This document shows positions 22,561 to 33,919 of a stretch of 64,000 nt of DNA, one piece after another. A program made the position numbers and the translations under genes. The first letter of the stretch is position 1. Each line of letters opens with the position of its first letter. Origin of the DNA: Breviolum minutum Mf 1.05b.01 (lineage: Eukaryota; Sar; Dinophyceae; Suessiales; Symbiodiniaceae); assembly GCA_000507305.1 (NCBI GenBank), contig DF239023.1:124001-188000 (forward strand), in the 5' to 3' direction. The notes under the pieces were generated by a model that worked only from the letters and a program-made list of their open reading frames with translations, was not told where the DNA came from and made no database searches.

Positions 22561-23294
22561 TGCTGTCTATGTCAAAAACCATCTGAAGGCCTTTGTAACT
22601 TTTCAGGGACCGGGGAGCTGTTCAACTTTGGGGGGTTGGAAGTGGTATGGTTGAACCAACCCATTTGAAAAATATGCGCAAGTCAAATTGGGAATCATTT
22701 TTTCAGGGTTTCGGGGTGAACATTAAAAAAAGATTTGAGTTGCCACCACCTAGACAACTTTCTGTAAAAAAAACACCCTGACTTACTGATCTTACAGACT
22801 TACTCCTGCGAAAACTAACAAATCGTCGTTGAGAAATGCTGGTTGGAAGACGATCCTTTCCTTTTGAAATACCAAACCGACATGGATCACAACCGACCTT
22901 GTTGTTCTGAGGTATTTTTGCACCGGAAAAATTGAGCACGGAAAATCCACCGCGTAGCTTCTACGTATGAAAAGAACATGAGCACAGGATGAATGATGCA
23001 TGAACATGACATGCATGTGTCTTGGGAAAACTCTAACAAACCTCTCACAAAAAGGAAACCAAGATTCTGGTCAAATCATAATATTTCACCAACCTAGATT
23101 TCCCTGAAAGAAGAGGAATTCCCGTACTAAACCAGCATTTGGGGGCCCAGGTTGCGTCAGGTTCGCGATTAAATGTGACCAGAAGATTATATAAACAAAC
23201 AAAACTGTTCCTTTCGAAATGGCCTCCGCCTTTTTTCCAGACCTTTCACCCAACCACCCAAAAACAGAAACACCCCATAACAAAAAAACCCTGC

Positions 23295-24329
23295 CTTCTC
23301 ATCATCAGCACAATCCTTGGGATGCAAGCGTTTGTACCTGGCCATCTTGGGGCAATCTTTTTGCGTTGGATCCACATGTGGCAGCTTTTCTGAAAAGACT
23401 GTGAAAATGGCCGACGGCCATTTATAAAAGGCTACCTTACATCTTCTGCAGTGGCTAACCCTTACTAGGATGTCCATGGTACTTAGTAACTAGGTAGTAA
23501 ATGGATTATAATCCATATAAGGAGGTCCTAAGTCCCGTAAAAAAAGGTTATAAACCAACTTACTATAACCAGTTACGAACTTCCAGCCGGACATCCCAGT
23601 AGTCTTCTAAAACCATCCAAACCGCCCGGAAATCCGGACGGAAATCCCCAAACGCCGCCCCTGCCTTTGTCGACAGGCTTCAGCTTCGATAATGATCGCA
23701 CTGGAGGAGCTAATGTGACCTGCAGGGATTTCATGGTGATTTCATGGTGATTTTCATCCCATGGTAGACCCATGTACCGCCGAATGTATATGGTATTATT
23801 TAGTAGGTACATGAGGCACTGAAAATTCATGGTTTAATTAGGATCGGTGAATATTCCAGTCTCATGAAGCACCTGGGGTTTGTTGAAACCTGCATTTTTC
23901 AGGTTGATTTTTTGTGGTAAATGCCTGTAACCCTATAGTCTTTCAAGTTCTATTGATCAGGGGCAACCAGTGAGTTGTGTAACTTACCCAAGTGATCCTC
24001 TTGATCCGCACCAACGATCCTAAAATCCTGCAACATCTCACTTGTACAAGGTGGGGCCTGAGCCCAGCTATGAATGGGTTTATGTTCACGCCTAGAAGTG
24101 GCCGACTGTAAATGGGTTTGCCTGGGGTGAAATACTGTTGATGGACAAAATCCTGCACCACCAAGGATGATGATTATCCCATTATTTCTAGGGTTTTAAC
24201 CATCCCAGGTGGTGCAGGATTTCTTCCATCAACAGTAACTCCTATAAATGGACCGGAGCTATAATCATTACTGGTAGGGGGCCCCACCTTGTACCTCCGA
24301 CTTCTCGAAATTATGGACCCACAAAAAAT
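23295..24329 (-). CDS. Unrecognised gene, four phase-consistent exons, GC donor
   Basis: Exon 24329-24295 (IFCGSIISRSR, ends in phase 2). Exon 24040-23988 (EMLQDFRIVGADQEDHL, donor GTAAGT, ends in phase 1). Exon 23719-23614 (acceptor CCTGCAG; HISSSSAIIIEAEACRQRQG, then GISVRISGRF). Exon 23460-23295 (VSHCRRCKVAFYKWPSAIF, then KDCPKMARYKRLHPKDCADD), ending AAG|GCAGGG. Every join keeps frame by base count. Intron 24294-24041 is a TACAAGGTGG-family element with another family nested in it; intron 23613-23461 is a GGATGTCC-family element. The C-x-x-C and later Cys/His suggest possible metal binding. A following exon (about 23250-23100, HLIANLTQPGPPNAGLVREF) is likely. Function unknown. Confidence 0.58.
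24041..24294. mobile_element. TACAAGGTGG-family element acting as an entire intron, with nested TGTTGATGG element
   Basis: Read on the minus strand the intron is GTACAAGGTGGGGCCC...GGCCCCACCTTGTACAAG, so the two arms supply both the donor and the acceptor. A complete TGTTGATGGAAGAAATCC-family copy (24128-24237) sits in the middle. Confidence 0.68.
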
Positions 24330-24925
24330 CTTCTAGAAATGATACTCCCTAGACATCCAAATACCTCAGAAGGAAGGTGTTTCAGGTAAGCTTTTGCGGT
24401 CCAAATAATTCTGACGAGGAGTTTGGATGTCTAGTTATAACAATTCATGGGTAAAAACATTTACTGATTCATCAAGCCAAATGTTTTTTTTTGGACCATG
24501 TTTGGAGTCAAACTTTCCCTACTAGCCACGAAAAAAAAAAACTTTTCCTTTCCATTATGCTGCTTGTTTGATAGGGATCGATATACTGTGTAGTATAATT
24601 CCCTATATACCCTAAACAATCAAGGTTTCTTCATTGCTCATGTGATCTTTTTGGGATGGTTAGGTGACCTTTTCAAATCAATCTCCATAGTTTAGGGTCA
24701 TGGCTTGAATCACCTGGCTCTGGGGTCAATATGACCCTAGGCTTCCAAACACCAAACCCACAGGAGGTACTTGGAACCTAAAAACCCAAAAAAAACACAG
24801 GTAGTTGAAAGACTATAGGTGTTAGCCCTCCCTAAAACTAATAGCTCGCCCCTGAATTTTTGGCCTTTTTCCTGGACGAAATGTTTCAGGGAATGTACCA
24901 AAAAACCTGCCAAAAATGCAGTCTT

Positions 24926-25367
24926 TTACTCTTTTTCTTTCCGACAAACGTCTCTTCCAATGTCACTTCGACCTATCATCCCCGCACTTGGAGGATCATC
25001 CCTGGGAGTAAGTGGTTAATAATCAGGGTTAGATTGTGTCCCCTTAACTGGGGCAAACGTTCCCCTTCCAAATGAGGGGGATTACTAACTACCCCTGGGA
25101 ACCCAAAACCTTATTTCTTAGAGGTTGTATGCCCATACTTTTAGGGCTTAAAAAAACCTTCATTTTTCATGGTTTTTTGGTGTCCAAAGCTACTTTTACA
25201 AGTCTGATGGGATGATCCTCCAAGCACCATCCCCCAATCACAACTTCGATCCGGCTGGGCATCGCAGACTTTCTGATCGATCAAAGTGGCCGCCAGCGCT
25301 GGGCGCCGGCGCGATTTTGGCCTTGCCCAAACGGGCACCGTTTGCAGCAAGCAGATGCTCCATGTCC
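24926..25367 (-). CDS. Unrecognised gene, last two exons
   Basis: Exon 25367-25242 (acceptor CTAAGTAG from the end of a GAGGTTCAGG-type element) reads DMEHLLAANGARLGKAKIAP, then GGHFDRSESLRCPAGSK, ending TT|GTGATT. Exon 24986-24926 (acceptor CCTCCAAG) continues in phase: AGMIGRSDIGRDVCRKEKE, then TAA. The 255-bp intron is a TTGGAGGATC-type element with a CCATGAAAAATGAAGG element nested at 25095-25193. The GC-rich first exon (58% or more) stands out from its surroundings. No family recognised. Confidence 0.55.
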
Positions 25368-26606
25368 CTACTTAGAGGTTCAGGATACTGGATGTAACTG
25401 GTTATATGTAGGCTAATAACCCTAGTTAGGGCACATATAACATATAACCCACTTATAGGGGTTATAACCCGGGTTACTATCCACTTACTAAGTATCCTGA
25501 ACGTCTAAGTAGTCTTCCCTGTACCTTGCACCTGCTCACAAGAGCCACGGAAAAAAAATCTTAGTTTCCATGAAATCCTGGTTGTTCACTAGGGATCCTT
25601 AGAATGATTTATAATCCTTTATAGTACTGGGTGGTATAATCCCCTATATACCCCAAACAACGAGGGTATTTCTTTATTGTTCACAAAGTATTTGCAGGAG
25701 TTTGGAAGACTACTTGGAGGGAATCATCCAATTGTAAAATATCTACCTTTGTGAAGACTTAAATCTTTGGTATGTAAATGTAGCTATAGATATTCCAGAC
25801 ATGCAGCATATTGGGTTTTATGTGGCTACATTGGGCGAAAAGTAGCCACATTCAAGGTGAAATGTGAGTAAATATATGCCCTACATGGAGCATCTGGAGA
25901 AGAGAAATTGTTATAGAGGATGGGAAATTCCTCCTAGCAACAGTGGCAAGTGAAAGTTCAAAGGGGTAGCTATCGAACTACTGTTGATGGAAGACATCCT
26001 GCACCACCTGGGATGTAAGAAACACTGTAAAGACTGGGATAAACTACCTATCAACTGGTGCAGGATTTCTTCCATCAACAGTATGAACCGTGAACGGGAA
26101 GATCGAATAGCTTGTGAAAATACTGTCATATCTTTAAGCATATCTTACGAAGAGTAGGGCTGTCGGTCTCTCAGCCATGAAACAGGACCATGCAATAACG
26201 CCATTAAACAACTCTATTTGTTCCCTAAAAAAATATCGGATTGAAATTGGTGAAACTCGTAAAACCATCCCGGGCAACGTTCAAAACCCTGTTGACATTT
26301 CATGATACTGGTTGGTTTATCGGGATCCAAAACATTCGCTTATGAAATAATCCCCATAGGTAGGAATTCATTCCCTATATACAGCAGAATAACCAGGGGT
26401 CAACTGATCACTGGTCACCTAGTTTCGGCCACTTTGGGTAGGATTCCCTTGCAATCACTACCTTTTGGGGTTTCCGTTCCCCGGCGGGAACAGGTCGCGG
26501 AACTAAATTGCCGGTTGGAAAAAATGGTGACCATTCGGAATACCATACCCTAAGAATCCCCTCACCCTTCCCGATCGAATAGGATTGATGGTCTAAACAT
26601 CCCACC

Positions 26607-26697
26607 TTTGGACCCCAAAACCATGAAAAATGAAGGTTTTAAGCCCTAAAAATATGGGTTATAATCCCTAAAAATGAAGGTTTTGGGTTCCCAGGGC
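26607..26697. mobile_element. CCATGAAAAATGAAGGTTTT inverted-repeat family, nested in a GATTGATGG-family copy
   Basis: Palindromic block GGACCCCAAAACCATGAAAA...TGAAGGTTTTGGGTTCCC. Other copies: 25095-25193 (nested in an intron element), 41096-41150 and 62872-62940. Here it interrupts the GATTGATGG-family copy 26552-26770. Confidence 0.55.
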
Positions 26698-27254
26698 ATC
26701 CCCACAATAGGGCTGGTTCGGGTCAATCTCTTTCTTCGGACACACAAAACGGATCCTTAGGGAATGAAAAGGTAAATGGTTAGTAAATGGGTTGATAATC
26801 TCAATGAAAACCCCATTTATATTGGGGTTATATAGCCCTTTTCTAATCAGTTACACATCCTGGGACATCCAAAGAAGGAATGCCATGAATCCATCACGAA
26901 TTTCCACACATTTCACCAGAAACCAACTCCACGAATGAATTTTCGACAAAGATGCAGCTCCGTTCCCATTTGGCGGCTTGCCTGAGTTTTGAAGGTGGTA
27001 AGGCCAACTTTCTCAACAAGTTGGTACTCTTCCAAAATGAATCATTTTTGCTAGTTGGTGGTTGAACCAACCCATCTGAAACATATTATTCGTCAAATTG
27101 GAAAAAAATCCCCAGGGTTTCGGGGTGAAAATTAAAAAAATAGTTGAAACCACCAACTAGATTTGTAGTGTTTCACTGGTTCCGTTTAAAAGGTTAACAA
27201 CTTCACAACAAAATGCCTGGAAAAAACAAGGGATTTCGTGCGTTGACTAGCAGG

Positions 27255-27680
27255 TGATTCTTTCAGCTGTGAGTTTTTTTTGTAACTCCCTAATCACTTG
27301 GAGGTCACCTCTGAAAACTGCTTTGAGTAAAAGGGTCACGTTTTCACCCACCGGGCCCCTCCAAAGAAAGGTCACCGACGCAAGAATTGCTTCTGGGATG
27401 TCCATGGTACTTAGTAACTGGATTGTAACCCCATAAGTAGGTTGTAAGTCCCTCAAGCAGGTTGTACACCCACTTACAAACTAGCTACTAACTTTCATGG
27501 ACGCCCTAGTAGGTAATCATTCATTCATTACTCATTTACTCTCCTGAGACTTCTCCCCCATCCCAAATTTCGGCACTTTTCAGAGTCGAGCTTTTGAGGA
27601 AAACCTTCACATGCTTCAGAGCAACAGCAAGTAGTAAGGCATTTCTCATCGTTAACTTATGAAATCCTGGTTGTGGTTCG
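27255..27680 (-). CDS. Unrecognised gene, two exons flanking a GGATGTCC-family element
   Basis: Upstream piece (about 27665-27540): LTMRNALLLAVALKHVKVFL, then KSAEIWDGGEV. Downstream piece (about 27389-27255): ILASVTFLWRGPVGENVTLL, then RGDLQVIRELQKKLTAERIT, stop TAG. The end reads as an amphipathic helix. The element at 27393-27512 lies between them, but the donor is unclear (GTAAAT gives the wrong phase; a GA donor would fit), so the join is unproven. Confidence 0.4.
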
Positions 27681-28287
27681 TTCATGGGGATATACATATA
27701 TCCCATACCAGTACCATCCATGGTTGCCTGGTATATTTGCCTACATTCGTTCGTTGATTTTTATGGTTTTCATGTAGGTAAATAAACCAGGCAACCATGG
27801 ATCCGTCATGGGTATATACTTAAGTTAGTCTTAGATTTGCTTCTTCCTCTTCTTTGGTGGTTGACAAAACATAAAAACATATATGCCGCATTATATGCCC
27901 CAAATGGTGGTTTACTATAGTGATACATCCCCTCCGTAAAAGCGAAACCAACACTTCAACACATGTAAGTTATAGAGACAAATTAAAAAGAACTACTGGC
28001 CTTCACTTGCTCACTGCCCAAGTCAAGTGTCAAAAACCAAACTGACCTCCAATATACAGGTTAGTTTAATCATTTTGCTAACATAGACTCCCCCCAAAAA
28101 AAACAACTACCCCTTGGCAAACCAACGTGGCACTGCAAAACGGACTTTCCTATGAAAATTGTGATTTTCCAACCATGTAAGTTTTTCCCCAGAAGTTAGG
28201 GACTTCATCTGGGCAATCTATTATAAATCCTGGTAGGGTTCCCTTACAATCACTACCTTTCGGGGTGCAACAGGTCGCACCATATAC

Positions 28288-28449
28288 ATTGCCGGTCGAC
28301 TTCATGTCCAAGTTTGTCGACCCTCCAGGCAAGGTACTGATTAGAAGTTCGCGATGTGATGCTTCCATCGCGAAACGTTTCTCACGGCTTCCCCCTGGAC
28401 CGACGGCTTCGTTGGTCGGATGAATTTGTAGGGTTTTCAAGGAGGAAAA
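28288..28449 (-). CDS. Unrecognised coding exon, 54 codons
   Basis: Acceptor GGTTCCCCAG, the end of a palindromic AATCTTCCC/CCTTAAGG element also present at 39460-39540. Then FSSLKTLQIHPTNEAVGPGG, then EKRFAMEASHRELLISTLPG, then NLDMKSTGN|GTATATGG. Phase 0 at both ends. The bases just past the donor (GGTAGTGATTG-AAGGGAA) recur at about 26446-26475, so this donor flank is a repeated unit. Confidence 0.52.
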
Positions 28450-28606
28450 CTGGGGAACCTTTAAGGATTCGAAACGGGAAGATTGGGGAAGATTGGGGAA
28501 ACGGTAGGTGAATGACAACCACCACCTCTTAAGAATCTGCCTATGAATCTGAACAAATGCTGGTTGATCTATGACTGGCCCCTGAAGGTTAAAACTACCA
28601 AATCAC

Positions 28607-28881
28607 CTTCTCCATTGAAAAGTTGAGACCCTTCGGCCCTTGAGTAACAGAATTAGAATTACATTAGATCATACAAGGTGGGCCCCTACCAGTTATAAGT
28701 GGAGTTATAACCCCAGTTATAAGACTATTTATAGGGGTTATAACCCTACTTGCAACTAATAGGGGACCACCTTGAACAGTATGTGTAAAAACAGCAGGCA
28801 TGCTTAGGCACAAAGATGAATATCCAAGGCAATATCTTATCTTGGGTTCTGTCCTTACTTTGAAACGGTGGATAATAAAGG
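28607..28881 (-). CDS. Unrecognised gene, two exons across a TACAAGGTGG-family element
   Basis: Exon 28881-28778 reads FIIHRFKVRTEPKIRYCLGY, then SLCLSMPAVFTHT|GTTCAAGG. The donor is the element's arm (GTTCAAGG for GTACAAGG). Exon 28638-28607 follows acceptor TTACTCAAG and reads GRRVSTFQWR, donor GTGATT. Phases agree (2+34 codons, then 10 codons+2). Unknown function. Confidence 0.42.
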
Positions 28882-28963
28882 CTAACAAAGATCCCGTAGT
28901 AAAATAGTGAGGATTATTTGTCCCACTGCGAACCATGGCTTAGGCATGCCCCAATCTCTATCT

Positions 28964-28984
28964 ATATATATATATATATCTATA
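28964..28984. repeat. TA microsatellite
   Basis: Run of TA with one or two interruptions. Similar short TA runs occur at 7764-7780, 11083-11101, 33845-33858 and 58260-58280. Confidence 0.7.
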
Positions 28985-29267
28985 AATAGAAAGGCGTATA
29001 TACCTACAGTTGATGTACAAGAGTCCCTGAGAAAATCACTTGGAATGTCTACACTCTTGTGTTTTTTTTCGGTATGCTGGACAGAAAAACATATCTCTTT
29101 AACAGCAAGGGTTGTTGAGCAACCCCACAAATCTACCTAAACCAACAGCTCGCACCAACAGCTCGCACCTGCAAATAGTCCTGGCCCTAAAAGGAAAGTA
29201 GATTCCCAATCCACCATTTTTTCAGGGGGCTACGTGTGTTTTAGGGAAGTGTAACAGTCATTACTCA

Positions 29268-29609
29268 TTACCTCCACATGGTCAGCATGACCATCATCAC
29301 CCAGCTGCGCCTGCTATCCTTTTGCAGCGACACAACTTCTTGCGGGGGGATTTCTCTTGAGCCATACAAGATTAAACAACGACACCTGATGCATCCACCC
29401 CACTCATCGACAGGTGATATACTGACTGATGTGATTCTAGCAGTGCTCTCTAGTGTTGCGATTCTTCTTTTTGGTGTTGGAACATGTAGATGTTGAAAAA
29501 CAAACAAGCATGGCATCCACTTATAACATGAAATCAGGGAATCATTGCGGTGTCCTTCCTTCATCACAGGACATGCTACCCGTATCTGAATCAGTTTCAT
29601 TACATCCAT
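29268..29609. other. Coding-like island, strand unresolved
   Basis: The minus strand is open for 113 codons (KRRIATLESTARITSVSISP). The plus strand is open for 72 codons and ends ILTDVILAVLSSVAILLFG, a hydrophobic helix. GC content is higher than in the flanks. No splice signals decide between them. Confidence 0.35.
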
Positions 29610-29719
29610 AAGGGCACATTGACCAAGTCAACCTTCCCCGGGTACACGAAAAACATGGTCGAACAATATGTGACGATTGCATCCTGGGTTGAACCGTGAG
29701 CTTAGGCGCCCCCAAACGC

Positions 29720-30505
29720 AAACGCAGGAACGCACGATCAGGATCGCACGATACGATCGCAGGGCCCGAACGCAATTGAAAAGGTTGATGTTTTGGGGTG
29801 ATGATAAACACGAATGCATTTACAGGGCCCCGGAAAACGCATCCACAAGTGGGGCAATATGTTTTCCCAATATTTCATTGCAAGGGTGTTGGATGCGTTT
29901 ACATTAGTTCGGAAAATGCATTTGATAAGTCTGCACTTTTGGTAGACAGAAACAAATTAAAACAGTACCAGAACTGAATGAAAACAAGTCTTGGATGGTC
30001 ATCCTATTGAGCACCTGGTTAAGAATCATGGTTCTAAGTCCTTTAGGTAGCTATAGCCTAAATTTCAATATAAATTTCACAACGTACAAAATGGGATGAT
30101 CATCCAAGTAATCACATCTGCACATGGGAAACGGAGGGGTGAATGGAATGCTAGGATTGAAGAAACTGAATTGTAATTCCAGATATTCTTCTGACTAAAG
30201 GTGTGGTTGGGTGCCTTTACATCTGAAACAAAAACGCATCCGGGCATTTCTCCATTTCAAATGCTTCTTGAAGGGTGGGAGCTGCCCAGATGCGTTTTTC
30301 GAGGCTCAAAAAACGCATTCCAGATGCGTTTTTTCCAAGTTCAGAGAATGCATCTTGTCAAGGGTGATCCGTATTATCATCAAATTTGTCGAATGCATTC
30401 TCTGAAGGAAAACAAACGCATTGTCGAAATTCCATTTCTACGAGCGGGAACGCACGACAGCGATCGCACGACACACGATCACGAACGCACGACCGCAGGC
30501 AGCTA
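29720..30505. repeat. Cluster of ACGCAT/ATGCGT motifs bracketed by GAACGCACGA blocks
   Basis: Two GC-rich blocks with several CGCACGA, GATCGCACGA and GAACGCA units (29724-29775 and 30440-30500) bracket about 650 bp. Inside, ACGCATC, GATGCGTT, AATGCATT and TGCATTCTC recur at least ten times in both orientations. No element family listed above lies inside. Not recognised. Confidence 0.6.
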
Positions 30506-31001
30506 AGACCGTGAGCCATCAAATCCATCAAGAATCACCTCCCAGATGCTCTGGAAAGAATGGTATATTTATATCTACCTACATTGATCCCCCAAAAAAC
30601 TACCCAGTTTTTGTAGAATTTATATGCCGTTCGTCCCATGGAGGCATCTGGGCGTGGCGATTCAAAAACCTCCACCTATGGGGGATGTTTTGTTGAGTTG
30701 GAAGGCCACGGCCCAAGAATAATGGTTTATGAAGTAATCCCTTCATAGCTGGGTAGCATTTCATGCCCAACAAATACCCCCAAAACAACCATGCGCCCTA
30801 AAACAAATAATGGTTTATGAAGTAATCCCCTTTAGATGTTTCATCCCCGACATATACTCTAAAACAACCGTTTGGGCCCTTTTTTCGTTGCTTACCCAGA
30901 GAAATTTCATGATTTTCAACTTGAAGGTGAACCATGAAAAAAACCATTCTCAGGTGATCTGATTGGATCCTTAGGGCTGGAAATTGAACTTACAAAAGAA
31001 C

Positions 31002-31164
31002 TCATATGAGCCACGACAAAAACCCTTATTACTTTCCATTATACTGGTTGATTAATAGGGATCCTGGATCCTTATAATGGCTTATTAAAATCCCCACATA
31101 ACTGGGTAGTATAATCCCCTATACAACCTAAACAACCAAGGTTTTTTTCGTGGCTCATATGTCC
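31002..31164. mobile_element. TATGAGCCACGACAAAAAC inverted-repeat family (reference copy)
   Basis: Arms ACTCATATGAGCCACGACAA and TTTTTTCGTGGCTCATATG, with inner ATCCTTATAATGGCTTATTA and AACTGGGTAGTATAATCCCC. Other copies or fragments: 1423-1560 (overlapping the end of the ATPase exon), 24535-24650, 25547-25680, 30730-30880, 43300-43390 and 45452-45555. Confidence 0.7.
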
Positions 31165-31924
31165 CATACAGCAACTTGCTCAAGAGTCATCCCCTCATCT
31201 TCCAGTTCCTTATATGGGTGTTTCCAAAAATAGGGGTACCCCAAAATGGATGGTTTATAATGGAAAACCCTATTAAAATGGATGATTTGGGGGTACCACT
31301 ATTTTTCGGAGACATCCATATATTTGGAACCAGGAGTCGATCGATATTAGTTATCTGGTACATTTTCAACTGGGAGCTTTAAAAGGTTCCAAATATATAT
31401 TGAAGTAGAAGATGAGGGATATAAAAGCCACTTCAAACATGTTTCAATATTTTTACAGAACAAGCTTAAAAGAAAACACGGGGACCCGCATATGTGTCAG
31501 GGTGCATCCCCCGAAAACACCTGGGAAGTCATCTTACGAGAGTGACTGGCTTCATAAGGAACCCAAAATCAAACATGAACAAACAACTGATGGAAGAAAT
31601 CCTGCATCAGCTGATATGGTAAAAATCCCATTATTTATATGGTTTCATAGGTAACAGGTAGTTGGGGTTGGTAGTTTATCCCATTAATAACAGGGTTTTG
31701 ATACATCCCAGGTGGTTGTTTGGGATTTTCTGAACCATCAACAGGATTGATTCATAAACCGTGACCTTTGATTTCACAGCCAAGAATTATTGACGGAAAC
31801 TTAACTACTTGGTGGTTTCAACCCATCTAAAAAAAAATATATAGTCAAATTGGATCATTTTCCCAAGTTTTCGGAGTGAAAAAAATATGTGAAAACACAA
31901 CCTATATAGTTAAAAATATATAAG

Positions 31925-32150
31925 CTCCTGCCAACAGGTAGATCCAGCATCAAAAGATCTTGTTTTTTGTTGAGCATCTAAGTGTGCAATTTCACAGGTC
32001 TGCAAGGGTGGAGCATCGGACCCGTCAACGAAATCTTCCAGCTTTTGTTGTTTCTCTACTGCATCGCATGGACATTCACACAAACAAATTGAAGATATCA
32101 AAAAATCTATGACAACAACTAAACATAACCACATTGGATCCATGTATGGC
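31925..32150 (-). CDS. Coding-like exon with hydrophobic helix and Cys-rich acidic segment
   Basis: Open minus-strand frame: hydrophobic LCLVVVIDFLISSICLCECP, then EKQQKLEDFVDGSDAPPLQT, then EIAHLDAQQKTRSFDAG. The order resembles a membrane anchor or signal peptide followed by a soluble acidic domain. Boundaries not fixed. The rest of 31.2-35.4 kb is nearly all inverted-repeat elements. Confidence 0.45.
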
Positions 32151-32265
32151 AAAATTACCTATAAGTTCCGTAAAAATCAACCAAATAATTGCAGGTAATC
32201 ATGATACCATACATGAATCCTATAGGTACTAGAAACCTCAACAAAAACACAAGAACCATGAAAAG

Positions 32266-32283
32266 CACACACACACACACACC
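32266..32283. repeat. CA microsatellite
   Basis: About eight CA units. Confidence 0.85.
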
Positions 32284-33919
32284 ATCCCTGTTGCCATTCC
32301 CTTCGCTCCGTTTCACCATCCACGGAACCACCATAGACACCTGCACTGAGAGGTGAGGAATCTACCCCCCTGGTGGTTTTTAATCAGGCCTGATTGAGAA
32401 AAAAACCAATGGTTAATCAGTCAGCCCTTAATAAAGTAGGGGGGGGTTGTAGGTTGAGTAGCCGCAATATTATCCATGCATCATACGAAAAAAAGGGGGT
32501 GGTAATTGTTGGGATGGTACCCTACTGGTAGCTATTTAAACCACCAAGGAGCCCTTTGAAAGGAGATATACCCACTAAACAGCCATGATATAAGGTGTTT
32601 TTTTTCGGGGTTGATTATTAAGGGGCCCCCATCCCAAGGGTACCACGATTTTCCCTGTGATAGTCATGGTTTAGTGGAGTATTTGAAAGGTAATTGCTTT
32701 GGAGATACCCTCCCTGAAACTAACATAGCCCCTGAAAATGATGGTTTCCAATAGGAATCTCCTTTTCCAGGGGTCTATTTTCAGGGGATATGTTAGTTTC
32801 AGGGACGCTACTCCATTTTGCACTGAAGGGAGTGTTCGGGTACATGGTCAAGGGTAAGGATGTGATAAAAAAATGAGGCATTAAATCAACTATCTTACAC
32901 GGTGGGCCCCTAAAAGTTATAACATGTGGTTATACCTCTCCATTTATAGGGGTGAAATAACCCCAGGTACCCATCTATAAGGCGATTTACAGAGGGTTAT
33001 ACCTCGATTTACAACGATGGTAGGTGCCCACCTTGTAAGGGTTGAAAAAATCCTTGAGGATCATCAACCCTCAAGGGGTCATCCAGTGAAACATGTGAAG
33101 GATGGGATGGCTCGAGATGTCTGTTCGTTCATCACCGGTCTCAATCCCATCCCCAGGTCATAGGATTGGTTCCGGGAAATCCCTGTCTTAGGACATGCAA
33201 ATTGCATCCTAGGCGGCCCTTAGGGATAGTTTTTTTTTGCAGAATAATGGATTATGCAAAATTGACAGTCGGGGATGATTGAAGCCTGAGGAAGTATCAC
33301 TGAAGAATGATGGTGTTTTATGTTCATACTGTTGATGGAAGAAATCCTGCACCAGTTGGTAAGTAGTTCATCCCATTATTTACATAAGCATCCCAGGTGG
33401 TTGTTTCGGATTTCTTCCATCAACAGTAGCTCTAAGACTTCCAACAACTCGACCTCGACCTGGGGAAAAACCCCATACTTCATCCCATTGAAGTGGTCTA
33501 CGGTCTACACCCTAGAAATTCAACATCAAATACTAAAAAATGATCAATCTGGCCAAATTATGATATTTCACCAACCTATGTTTCCCTGAAATAAGGGGAT
33601 TTCCCTTCCTTGGCTACCTTTTGGGTGAGGTCAAGTGAGGTCGCTATAATTTGACCAGATCAATTAAAGCATGAGGGGTCTGGACAAAAGGAATGTCTAC
33701 GGATGTCTACGGTTGTTTCAACACACCTTTAGAACACACCCCTAAACCTTTACCAATCGGCTATAAAGGGATTCCTTTCATAGTTGGCTAGAGGGATTGC
33801 CTGGGGGGTGCTCTAGGGGTGTGTTGTAACTTTCTTGGAGAATGTATATATATATATATTTCCAGTTTCAACTATGACACTTTCAGGTATCCAGGAGTAT
33901 AGGTGTCAGGCTTCAAAAA

